This document shows, piece after piece, positions 11,011-23,000 of a stretch of 64,000 nucleotides of DNA; position 1 is the stretch's first letter, and each line of letters starts with the position of its first letter. A program made the position numbers and the translations under genes. The stretch comes from Gonium pectorale (lineage: Eukaryota > Chlorophyta > Chlorophyceae > Chlamydomonadales > Volvocaceae). The notes below the pieces were generated by a model. The model did not search any database, had not been told where the DNA came from, and saw only the letters and a list, made by a program, of their open reading frames with translations. Location: contig LSYV01000014.1 in assembly GCA_001584585.1 (NCBI GenBank), positions 1,669,789 to 1,733,788 on the forward strand. Reading direction: 5' to 3'.

Positions 11011-14000
11011 CTAGATGCCGGAGAGGAAGTCGTCCCTCTCAAACACCTCTGCGGCCTTCTCCTGCGCCGCCATCATCATCTTCAACTGCAGCCGAGAGGG
11101 GAGGGCAGCCAGGGAGGGCCGTCAATGTCGCAGCGAAACCCCAAGCGCGCCACCACAGAGTAGCTGCATCGAGGGAGCCCCAGGTGCCCGCTGCGTTGGC
11201 GAGGCAGGCAAGTCAATGCGTGAGCGCTTGACATACTGCAGGCGCAGGATGATCACTAGCACAGTCCTCCCCTTGTAGCGCGGCACGTATCCACTTCTGG
11301 AGAGACCCTAGCCGGGCAAAACCCTAATGGCATGCAAGGGTCCCAGCGGCGACAGCACTCCGGCACCCTAGAGGTTTCCGGAGGGTCGTCAGCCACCTTC
11401 TGGGAGGGAGAACCGCCCTTCCCTGTCGGATGACAGTCCAACACGCAGCCATAAACCCACCCTTCTGACGTCTGCCGGCCGCCGATCCTGCAGCAGTGAC
11501 ATGTCCCACCGGGACACCCACAGGTTGGCCAGGGAGGGATCCGCCAGGTCCGCGAAGCCCCGGAGGAACTGCTCCACTAAACCGGCCTCCGCCTCCACAC
11601 CCGCGACGTCCATCCGCAGATCAAGGACAACTGGGCCCGTCCCCGACAGCAGGTCCGGGACGTTGCCGTGGCTCTGAATCTCGCCCTGACTTTGGCTCTG
11701 CCCCTGGGCCCGGGTCGGGCGCTGGCTCGAAACTTCCAGCCCCTCGCCTGCGTCGCCGCTGCTGAAAGTGTGGAACGAGGGCCGGGCTTGGACCAAGGCG
11801 CCCAGTCCGTCGCCAAGGCTGCCGCCTCCGGCCGCACCCTCGGCCGGGTGCCCATGGGTTAGGGCCGACGCGTGGCCCTGGCGACCCGGTACATGGCTGT
11901 GACCGAGGCTGTGCTGCGCCTCGTGCCCCTGCCGGGGCGCCTCCTGGAGTTCGGAGGAAACGTACAGCAGCCCCGGCGTGGTGGACGCGCGGTTGTGGGA
12001 CGCCATGAAGAACAGCGGGTGGTTGGGCTCAGACAGCATGTGCTGCAGGTCGGCGCCGCCGGTAGGGGGGGCGGGCGTGTCCAGCAGAACCACACGGTAT
12101 AGCTGCGGGAGGGTAGTGACCCGTGGGTCGGCCGGGAGAGGGAGCAGAAACGGCAGGTCGGTTGTGGCGAAACGGAGTAAGGCGGTGCGCTGCGAGCCAG
12201 TCCAAGAGAGGGGGGTCATATTGAGGGGGGTGGAGGGCATCGCCCAGAGCAGCAGGGCGGCTGGACTGCAGGTGCACCGGCCTCACCTGTACGCACTCGC
12301 CGATTCCGCGCTCGCTGGCCCCGGCCGCAGGCTGCTCCTCGGCGATGGCTCGCTTGGCGCCTGGGTTGACGAGCCCTTTGCCAGCCCGCGGGCGTTAAGC
12401 CGCACCGGCACTAGCTTCAGCTGCAGGTGCACAATCTCGCGCATCAGCGGCGCAAGCCCCGCCTCCGGCAGTGTCGGCAGCTTCTCGCCGCCGCGCAGCA
12501 CCTTGGCGCCCAACGCCGCGCCGCTCCCGCCCGAGCCGCCGCCGCCGCCGCCACAGGGGCCACTGGCGCCGCTGCCGCCGGCGGTAAGCTGAATGGAGTG
12601 GCTCAGGAAGCTGGCGCTGTTCGCCGTGACGTTCACCTCGCCCGACGCGATGGTCGCCTCCGTCGGCAGCGGCGTCGCGGCCGCGTTCACGTGGTCCGCG
12701 CTGAGTACGAAGTTGCGAGGCTGGGACCGGGAGCGGGAGCGGGAGCGCGTCAAGCCCATGCGGACGCGGGAGACGAGCGCCGCGAGGTTACCCGACATGC
12801 CGCCCGAGCCGCTGTCCAGGTGCACCGGCAGCAGCTGCCCGTGTGCATGGCCCTGCACCAGTGCAGCGCCGCCGCCCGCCGCCGCCGCCGCCGCGTCACG
12901 GCGGCGGGAGGTGCTGGCGCCCACCGCGGCGCCCGACGTGTCGGTGCTGCCGCCGTTGTCCGTGCCGCTGCCGGGCAGCTCCCCGGCGCTGATGCGCATC
13001 TGCGACGTCAGGGAGACGTGGAGCGTCCCCGCGCTGTTGCTGCTGTGCGCGAACTCAAAGGCGAGGCCCCCAAAGGGTGTGCTGCTCAGCATCGCAGGAC
13101 TCCCGGGCGCCGGGCTGCCCGGCCCGCCTGCGGCGCCGCCAGCCACCGCCGCACGCTCGGCACCCAGGCCACCGCTGGTCCTAGTCGCGATGGGACCGCC
13201 GGCGCCGCTGCCGCGCTGCGAGGGCGTCAGCAGCAGGTAGGGGGACCCGGGGCCCGGCTCCTGGGAGCCGCGGCGGGCTCGGAAGGTACCCGGCCGCGGG
13301 GCGACCGACGTGGGGGAGAAGGACGCGCCGCGGCGCGGGGTGCGCGCGCCGGCATGGGCGGCCTGAGTGGTGGAGGAGGAAGAGGAAGCCCGCGGCAGCA
13401 TAAACGCGCCGCCGCTGTTGCGCTGCGCCGCTTCCCCCGCTGCGGAGTAACCCGAGTCGGCCGCTGCTGCGATCGCGGCGGCAGCGCTTGCGGACGCTGC
13501 GGCCGACACAGCCGACCCAGAAATCAAAGCCGCGGGGCCGGTTGGCCTGGCGGCGGCGCCTGCGGCGGCTCCCGCTGCTCCGACTGCGGCTCCGCCATCC
13601 CGGATGCTCGAGGTGATGGCTCCTAAAGCGCCGTACAGCACGCGCGACAGGCCGGAGGCGTGGCGCGAAGTGCCGCTGTTGCTGGTGTTTGTGGCGCCCA
13701 GCTCGGGATCGCCGGCGTAGGAGGATATCGCAAGCGGCGATCGGCGGTGCGTCGTGAAGGTGAAGGAGCGGCTTATGCGCACGTTGTCGCCCCGAATGAG
13801 CGCCTCTACGGCGCTGGGTTCAAGGCCGAGCCCGCCTGCGCCAGTCCCAACCGCGCAACCTCCCCCGACACCCCACATACCGGAGCCGCCGCGCGGCGGC
13901 AACTGCGCCTCGGGCGGCCGGCTTGCGCGCCTGAGCCCGCTGCCTAGCACACCACCACCACCACCTCCTCCTGGCCCGCCGCCGCTGCCGCCGCGCGCCG

Positions 14001-17000
14001 GCATTGCACTACCTGCCGCCGATCCAGCGCCGCCCGTGTCGGGCGTGGGGTAGGGACTGACCGACAGTAGGTCTTGCAGTCGGGGCCGACCCATGGGTCC
14101 AGCTGCGCGTTGGCCGTACGTGAAGGATTGGTGCGCCCTCAGCATGCGCAGCCCGCCGTCGTTGCCCTCGGGCCCGGCGCCGCCAGACTCTGTGGCGTTC
14201 GAGGCGGCGGTGTCCCGGGCACTGTGCTGCGTCCGCAGCTTCCGCGCGCCCGCGGCCGTTGCCGCTGATGGTACCGGGGCGGGTACCGGGGCAGGTGGCG
14301 TAGGCAGCAACGGGGGCACCGGCAGCATCGGCGCGCCCGGACGCGGCACGAGGGGTCCGGCCGCCGCTGCACCCCCGCTTCCTGAGCCTGTCCCTTGCGC
14401 ATCGGTGCCACTGTCCGGGCCTGTGCTGTGCTGTTCCACAGAGCAGCTGCTGCGTGCGCTGGCATTCTGGCTGCGGCGCGGATCCTCACTCCTCGAAGCC
14501 ACCCGATATGGGGGCGGGGGCCCTGGTGGCACCGGCGCCGGGGTAGGAATGCCCAGCGGCGGTATCAGCGCCCGAGGCTTTGCAGTGCCTTGCGCCTGCG
14601 CTGCTGCCTCGTTAGCAGGCAGCGAGCTAAGCACGCTCAGGACTGGCGGCAAGGGTGACCCCAGGGCGATGCCACCGCCGCCGCTGTGCAGCAGGCCGGC
14701 GGCGCTGTTGCCGCTGGCGCCGCTGTGCACGCTGGTGGTGCTAACGGTGTTGACGCCGCCGCCGCCGGCGGCGCTGCTGCTGCTGCCGCGCTCCGCGCCG
14801 AATGACACCGACGCCCGTGCAATGCCGACGCGCCTGCCGCTGCCGGGCGCTCGCGTGTCGCCGGCGGTGCCGCTGCCGCCGCCTCGGAGGCCGCCCTCGC
14901 CAGACTCCGGCTTCGACGACGTAGTGATGCGGGCCGATGCCGCCCGCAGCGCTCTCGTCGAGGCTGGGGATGCTGCGGCACCGGCGGCGCTGGTACCGCC
15001 TCCGCTGTAGCTGCGCCCGGCACCGCCGCTGTCAACGGGGCTCGTCGCCGGAAGGTACTCAGNNNNNNNNNNNNNNNNNNNNNNNNNNNNNNNNNNNNNN
15101 NNNNNNNNNNNNNNNNNNNNNNNNNNNNNNNNNNNNNNNNNNNNNNNNNNNNNNNNNNNNNNNNNNNNNNNNNNNNNNNNNNNNNNNNNNNNNNNNNNNN
15201 NNNNNNNNNNNNNNNNNNNNNNNNNNNNNNNNNNNNNNNNNNNNNNNNNNNNNNNNNNNNNNNNNNNNNNNNNNNNNNNNNNNNNNNNNNNNNNNNNNNN
15301 NNNNNNNNNNNNNNNNNNNNNNNNNNNNNNNNNNNNNNNNNNNNNNNNNNNNNNNNNNNNNNNNNNNNNNNNNNNNNNNNNNNNNNNNNNNNNNNNNNNN
15401 NNNNNNNNNNNNNNNNNNNNNNNNNNNNNNNNNNNNNNNNNNNNNNNNNNNNNNNNNNNNNNNNNNNNNNNNNNNNNNNNNNNNNNNNNNNNNNNNNNNN
15501 NNNNNNNNNNNNNNNNNNNNNNNNNNNNNNNNNNNNNNNNNNNNNNNNNNNNNNNNNNNNNNNNNNNNNNNNNNNNNNNNNNNNNNNNNNNNNNNNNNNN
15601 NNNNNNNNNNNNNNNNNNNNNNNNNNNNNNNNNNNNNNNNNNNNNNNNNNNNNNNNNNNNNNNNNNNNNNNNNNNNNNNNNNNNNNNNNNNNNNNNNNNN
15701 NNNNNNNNNNNNNNNNNNNNNNNNNNNNNNNNNNNNNNNNNNNNNNNNNNNNNNNNNNNNNNNNNNNNNNNNNNNNNNNNNNNNNNNNNNNNNNNNNNNN
15801 NNNNNNNNNTCGGTTTGCAAAAGCCGCCTTAGGACCCATCGTCCTCGCACCCGCTCCAGGGCTCGAGTCCTTCCTCAACAGCTCCGACCCTCGTGAGTTG
15901 CTCCCGCCTCCGGCCGCGCCGCCGCTGTCGCCGCCGCTGCCCGTGCCCTCCCGGCCAGCCGCCAGGACTCCCGCCTCGCCCGTGGGCACGTCGTCGCACG
16001 CCGAGGAGGACCGCGGCAGCGAGGCGCCGTCGGCATGCGGCGCGAACAAGCCGCCCGCCACCGTCCACCGCCCGCCCCGCGCCGAGTTGCTGCTGTGCGC
16101 GACGCCGGCGCCGCCGTCCGCGTCACCCGCAACCAAGCCGTGCCGCGAGGTGCCGCTGTGCAGGTGCTGCGGCAATGGAAGCGCCTGCGACTGCGACTGC
16201 GAGGCGCCGTGGCTGGCGGTGCTGCCGCTGGCGCCTGCGGTCTGCCCGGCAGCGCCGAGCTCGGCGTCGGGCGCACGGTAGCGCCGGAGAGCCGCCGCCG
16301 CCTCCACCGTCGCGACCACGATGCTGGGCCCTAAGCCATTCAGCAGCCGCATCACCTCGTCCACCACGGGGCCGTGGTATGTTAGCTGTCCCGACAGGGG
16401 GTTCAGCATGCTACAGGCGGCGCCCCAGTGCACCACCGCCTTGACACGCGGGCCGCGCGCCACCACTGTCCGCCGGCCCTGAGGGTGGGAACACAGGCTG
16501 GGGGTCAGAATAGGGAAAAGGAGTTCTCACTAGAGAGGCCCTAGGCGCATGCCGTCCCGCAGGTTAGGGGGCATCGGCGATCCATCGGGGGCACCGTAAT
16601 GGCAACCAGCCGCCGGAGCGTTGAGGAGGAGCGGGTGGATGCGTGGGAGGATGAGGCGTGGGAGGATGAGGCGTGGGAGGATGAGGCGTGGGAGCGGCCA
16701 GTCGGAGGGCGCCAGGCACTCCGTGGTCTGCAGTGACGGCCAACCCACGTACGCATGCTGCCATGGCAGGACAGACCCGTAAGCCCAGACATTCGATGTG
16801 ACTGTTGTAGGACGTCCTGGCCACCGCCACCACCACCACCACCACCTCCGCCACTCCCGCCACCATCATCCCGCAGGCGCACCTCCGCGTTGGAGAAGTG
16901 CAGCGGCTCGCAGTGCTCGCAGCCCAGCAACTCCTCGCTCCAGGGGTAGCGGAACATGGCGGCGTGCACCTGCGCCGCCCACAGCGCCGCGCGGTAGGCG

Positions 17001-20000
17001 TCGCCGAAGACGGCCATAGCGCTGCCGGCGCCCAGCTGCGCCAGGTAGCCGCCGCCCAGCCGCGCGTACTGGTAGGCCAGAGCCTGAAGGTGATTGGATC
17101 GACCCGCGGGCATTACAGCGAGGTAGCGGCAACGCTTGTATCGAGGACCCGCACCGCACTCCGCATCCCAACCCCGCGAGGGCTCAGCCTGACGTTGTTC
17201 TGGTGCTCACCTGGAACGTGGAGGTGGCCTCCATCCCCACCTCCGGGGGGGCGTGGTCCAGCAGCGCGGCGCCTGCTGCCAGTTTGATGGCTGCGCAGCC
17301 GACCCGCGTGAGCGGCGCATCCAGCACGCCTGCAGCGAGGAGAGAGTTGCAGTCAGGCGGGCGACACACACAAGGTGGACGCCAGTTCCCGCACTCCTTG
17401 GCCGGGACGCGCACCCAGTCCTGCCGCAGCAGAACCCTGCTGCCGCTCCCACCCCGTGCCGTACCCGCACACGCCACAAGCGCAACCAGCCCGAGGGACA
17501 ACGCCACACACTGTCGCATCCTCCCTCACAGCGCGACGGAGCGCCCTTGCGGGCGGCGCTCACCAACCGAGAGCGGCATGAAGGTGCGCGAGAGGGGCCG
17601 CTGCAGCGCCGCGCGCAGCACCAGCGAGGGGCTGGACACCTGGTACAGCGTGGCCGGCAGCCGGGGGTTGCCCAGCACGTAGTCGCCGATGCGCCACAGC
17701 ACCACGCCGCTGCCGGCCAGGAAGCCCGCTGAGCAGAGCGCCACGCTGTGGCGGGAGGCAAAGACCATGCCGCCGTGCGCGGCATCCGAGACGGCCTTTG
17801 CGCACAGCAGCGGCGGGCCGCTGTAGCGGGTTCGGCCCGAGGGGTGGTGCCGGTTGATCTGGGCTGCGCTGCGCACGCCGCTGTGTATTCCGATCCGCAC
17901 CTGGAGGACGGCGTTTTATAAATGCCAAATTTATTTGTGAAGGCTGGTGTGCAGTAGCACTTATTTTCCCGTTCCGGGAGGGGGGAGGAAGGGGTAGTCA
18001 CGGGCCCCAGACTCGGCTGCCGGCCGCGCTGCACAGCCGGTGGGACGCAGCCCACAAACCCCCTCGATGCAAACAGCTCTTGCACCCTCTCCCAAACATA
18101 CGCTCCTCGCGAAGCCCAGGCACTCGGCATGTACACGCGCCCCTACATAATACAAAGACACAAATGGCATCCACCCTTGCACCCTCGCCCCAACACACCC
18201 GGAAGCCGCGAAACACCAGCACCGCGCCGACGCCCGCCGGGTCGACATGCAGGTCCGCCGGCAGCTCCGACCACTTGTTCCGCAGCTCCGAGCCGTACGT
18301 CTCCGGCGACGTGAACGCGCCGTCGCCCTCACCGACGACGACGCGGCTGCCGCGCCGCCGCCGCCGGCCGTTGTGCAGCAGCAGCGTGCTCTGCAGGGAG
18401 TTGGCCAGCGAGCGCAGCGAGGCGCTGGTGCCGTGCGAGTGGTGGGAGCTGCTGCGGCTCTCTACCTCCCAGCCCTGGATCCCCGCGTTGGGGTCGCCTT
18501 CCCGGTCGCGCCCCTGCTCCTTGGCATGCTGGTGCTCTGGATCGGGTTGCTCCCGGTCCAGGTTTAGTGCCTGAGTGCCCATCGATGTGAGGGCGTCCAT
18601 GGACGTCAGGGCCTCGTCGGCCTCTGCCGGCGCCGGCGCCGAGAGCAGCGCCGCCGGGGCCACCGGCGACAAGGCTGTGGCGTCGCTGCCGCCGCCGTCG
18701 GGGGACGGTGCGGCGGCGGGCACTGTGTTCGCCAGCAGTCGAGAGCTCCGGAAGCTGCGATGCATCCTTCGCAGCACGCCCAGCGAGCGGCCGGTCCAGC
18801 TTCGCCAGCCGCGAAGGGAGCGGCTGGATTGGCCGGGTGTGCCATCAAGAGCCATGGGCCGCCGTTGGGGCTGTGGGGCTGTGGAGAAGGACGCCGAGTG
18901 GTAGGGCAGGGGCCCGGCCCGCGGCCCCGGGCCCGGACCCGGGCCGGCCGCGCCCGCTGGTGGGGCAGGCAGCTGGGCACCAACGGCGAACGCAGCACGC
19001 GGCGTCTCTGTTGGTGGCAGCATGCCGGCAGTGGGCTGCTGCGTCAACGGCTCTGGTGCCGGTGACGGGGTGGGTGCGGGTGCGTCTGCGAGGCGGCTCA
19101 GCCGCCGCACCGCGGCACCGGCGTCTGGGCCGAAGGCCCAACCCCCGGAGGCGGGGCGCCCAGCCGTGCCGCTAAGCAGGCCAGACGCAGATGCCTCCGG
19201 GCTGCCGGCCCCGACCACGCCCCGCAGGCTGGCCCCGTGCAGCGCGGGCGTGGTGGTGCTGTGCGTGCGTCGCACGCCGAGGCGCAACGCCGAGGCCTGC
19301 GGGGAAGCCTCCTTCCCACTCCTGGACGCCGCGGACTGCGCCGGGCGGGAGCCGTCCGCCACACGGCCCGGCATGCCCCCCGCTGCCGCGTCAGTCAGAA
19401 AGCCCACGATACGGGGCGGCGGCGGCAACGAGTGCAGCGGTGAGACGCCCGAGACGCCAGGGGTGCCGGGCGAACCCGGGTTAGGTGTGCTGCCGCCAGT
19501 TGCACCCGCGACGAGGGCGGCGGCGCCACCACCACCACTGCCACCGCCGCCTTCTTGCTCCGTGCCGCTGGAGCCTTGCTGCTCGAAGTGCTGGGCGTGG
19601 GCGTGCAACGCGCGGCGCCTGCCAGATCGTTGGGGCGGTGTCGCTAGGGTCGCAGGGGCTGAAGCCAGCGGCGGCATCGTCGCAGCAACCGACTGCGCCC
19701 TCGCCGCGGTGAGCAGTAGCCTCGGCGCCGGCGCCCCGGGAACAACCGGCGCGGGGCCGCTGAAGGGCAGTAGGCGCTCCAGAATCATATCATTGCGGCT
19801 GGCTTGGCGGTTTAGACCGCTTGCCTCCACCCCGGCTCCTGGGGCCTGGGACAGCATTCCAGGTGAGGTCCGCTGCTGCCCCGGCCCGGCGCCGTGCTGC
19901 CCCGCGGTGCCGCCGTTGCTGCCGCCGCCGGCCAGCGCCGCAGACAACAGGCTGCCACCCCGCAGACCCGCCGCATGCGCGCCGCCGCCTCCTATGCCCA

Positions 20001-23000
20001 TCCCTGCCACGGGCCGGTGGATGAATGACATGCTCCGCCGAACGTGCATCGAGATGCCCGACAGCATGTCCAGGCGGCGAGTGGCCCGGCTGAAGGTACG
20101 CAGCGGCGAGGCGTCTCCCTCCTCAACCATAACCGAGTTCTCGATCGCTTCTGCCTGCGCGGCTGCGCGCGCTGCGGCCTTTGTGACCAGGTGCCGCAGC
20201 CGCTTGGAGCTGATGACATACACGGGCCTGGCGGGGGCCGGGCATCGGGACGGCCCAGCGGGGATTGAGGATGGGGGGTGGGACTGGCCAAGCGGGGGAT
20301 GGGAGTGGCGATGGGGGCCGTGGGGATGTCCAGGAGGAGGTGCATTGGGTCGGGAGGCGGCGTCATGACGCCAGTCGTTACGAGGGAACGCACGGGCCTG
20401 GGCTCCGGACGGAGTCGAGGCGGCTCAAGAGATTCGCACGCACGGGCGCGCGATACCGCGCGGCACGATTTGCCGAGGCTGAGACCTAGGCTCCGGACAG
20501 AGCTGAGGCGGCCCGAGTGGTTAAACGCGCAAGGATATGCCAGAGAAACCCAACAGCGGCACCGGCACGTTGTTTGCCCAAAAACGAGCCGGGGGGGAGG
20601 CCCCCAAAAAAGGGGAGGCCCGTGCACACCTGCACGCGTCGTGCAAGAGGACCTCCTCGGGCCAGGGCTGCTCCATCAGTTCCGACTGCAGCTCAAGAGA
20701 GAATCCCACTGGCGGGCCGGGAGAAGAAAGGATAGGAACGAGATTCTCATCATGGAACAGTGCGATGGCGCTGGGCGGGATAATGCGGGGATCAGGAAGG
20801 CACGAAGAAACGTGCGGCCGCGATGGGGGCTTGCAGCGCGGCGCGCGCAGCAGAGCAAGGTGCCTGAAACGTGGACGTGGCGTCATCGCCGTAGTTCGGA
20901 GTGTCCAAGTGTTTCGGCAAAATACAGGACGCAGCACGCATTAGCAGCACGCCACGCTGCGCACCTGCTGCTTCCGGGTTGTGGAAGGCCACCGTGAACG
21001 AGTCGCCTGAGGGTCGACATCCAAGGGGGCTGCGCGTTGAGAAAATGCCATGAACGGAAGTGCTTGGGTGACCCAGCTCTAGTATGGCGCAGGCTTGGGA
21101 GACGACAACCCCCAACAATACCCCACACGTCGCGTTGCTGGCTGCACGCGCACAATTAATAAAAAAAGCCTTGCTGCACCCGACCGCGCAACGCCGCCAG
21201 CATGGTGTGGGTCACATCGCAGCCGGCGACACAGCCGGCCACACACCTTCCGTCACGGACTCATATCCAGCGTATTTTGTGATCACACGGCGAGTGGTGT
21301 CGTGGTGTATGCTGAGCGCCACGTCCATGACTTGCGCGTTCAACTCCTCCCATAGCACCTGTGCTCGCAGCGGCAAAGTCAGCGCAAGTTCGCATGGCCA
21401 GACAGGCCAGTGTGTTCAAATTTGTGGCCTAGGATGTGTGAACAGCAGCTGCACGCACCGCGCCACTGCGCTCGCCCAGTGCTCCACGGGGCTGGACAGC
21501 CTCAGTCGCAGCACGGACACACAGCGTGCGTAAACGTAATGTTAACCGCTTGAAGCGTGGGGGAGAGGCCCTTCCCAGGCATTTAAACGCGCTTCTCTGT
21601 CCCTCCAAGTGACTTGCGGATTGGCCACAACCCCCGCGAAGCGCACCGTTGAAGCCTCGATGTCCTGTGATGTCCCAACAGATGAAGCGACGCCAACGCA
21701 CGGCAGCGAGGCATGGGAGGCGGAGAAGCAGTTAGGGAGGTAACAGAATGAGCACCGGGAGCTGGTGCGCGCCGGACCAAGATGCAGAGAATCCTTTTCA
21801 GGTATGCGTGCGGCAGGTGGTCGCCTCACGAGCTGACAGCTTGCATGCAGAGGCAGGGAAATGCCATCGGCCCACGATACCCTCAAAGCGACACAGCAAC
21901 ACGCCTTCCTGGCCCACATCCTGGAAACCAGGACACGCAAGTTAGGGAAGCGTTCCGGCCCTCCGGGGTCTGAGGCCAGCACGTTGAGCGCGTCGCGCGT
22001 TGCGAGCCGCTCGGTCGCTGCTCCGCGGCCCTCAGCAGGCGTGCCCGCGAGCGCGAAGTGCTAGAACCAGCGCCAGCGCCAGCGCCGCCTGCCTCGCGAT
22101 CCCGTGTCTGCGAGTGAGGACGTCGCGCTCGTCCCTTCCCCCCGCACCAGTCTGCATCCAAGCCCGAGTCTCACCGTGACAACCTACACGAGGCCATGGG
22201 GGTTCGGGGAGGGGATGCGGGGCCGTCGGCAGCCTGTCCAGGCAGCGGCCGCAGCGACATGGCAAGATTCTCCCACACGAACGGCATGTGGGCTACTTGC
22301 CCGCCCCACCACGCCCGCTATCGCTCGTCCCATGCATGCAGGGTCCCTCATGACGCAGCCGCAGACGCATACCCTACACCGTTCATCCCCTCATGCCTAA
22401 TCCCCTCACCCACCAGCGTAGTCCCGGGCCCGATCCCCGGGTCCTTGGTCCGACCCCAGCCGCGCTTCTTCTCCACCCGTCGGTACATGACCGCCGCCAG
22501 CACCGCCAGCGCAGCCGCTGCGAAGCAGCCCACCGCGCCGCCCACCGCGGCCCCCATCCGCTGCCTGGCGGCGGCAGCGCTGCCACCGTCGGAATACAGC
22601 CCCGCGTGCTCCACGTTGCGTCCCATGCGGTAGCGCAGGTCGGGCGGCGGAGGCGGGGGAGGCGACGGCGCCGCCAGCAGGTCGGCACGGCCGATCGAGA
22701 CCAGGTACTGCAGCCGCAGCGTGGAATACCCCGGAGAGCTGGGGCTGAAGGATGCGGACAGCTGCGCCGAGAGCGCGGCCATTATGGTCGCCACGGGCAT
22801 CTCTGGGCGGGCCGACAGGTTGTACGCCGTCGCGTGCAGGGCCGCGCGGTACTGCAGGAAGCGCTGGAGCGACTCCGGGAAGGAAACAAGGTTGCCGTGC
22901 GTCAGGATGCCGTACGCGAGCGCCAGGTAATCGGTCACGTACGACGGGTCATACCCCGCCGCCACCCACCGCGCCATGTTGGAGGGGGAGAAGTGCTCGT

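Noticed and set aside
11086..11296. Alternative frame YKGRTVLVIILRLQYVKRS near the first cyclase 3' end
   Set aside because: Looks like a beta strand but does not match the splice phases; the 60-nt exon 11296-11237 in another frame closes correctly with both neighbours.
19022..20368. 448-codon plus-strand ORF
   Set aside because: Shadow of the low-complexity insert exon 20227-18199, whose minus-strand frame closes in phase with both neighbours.
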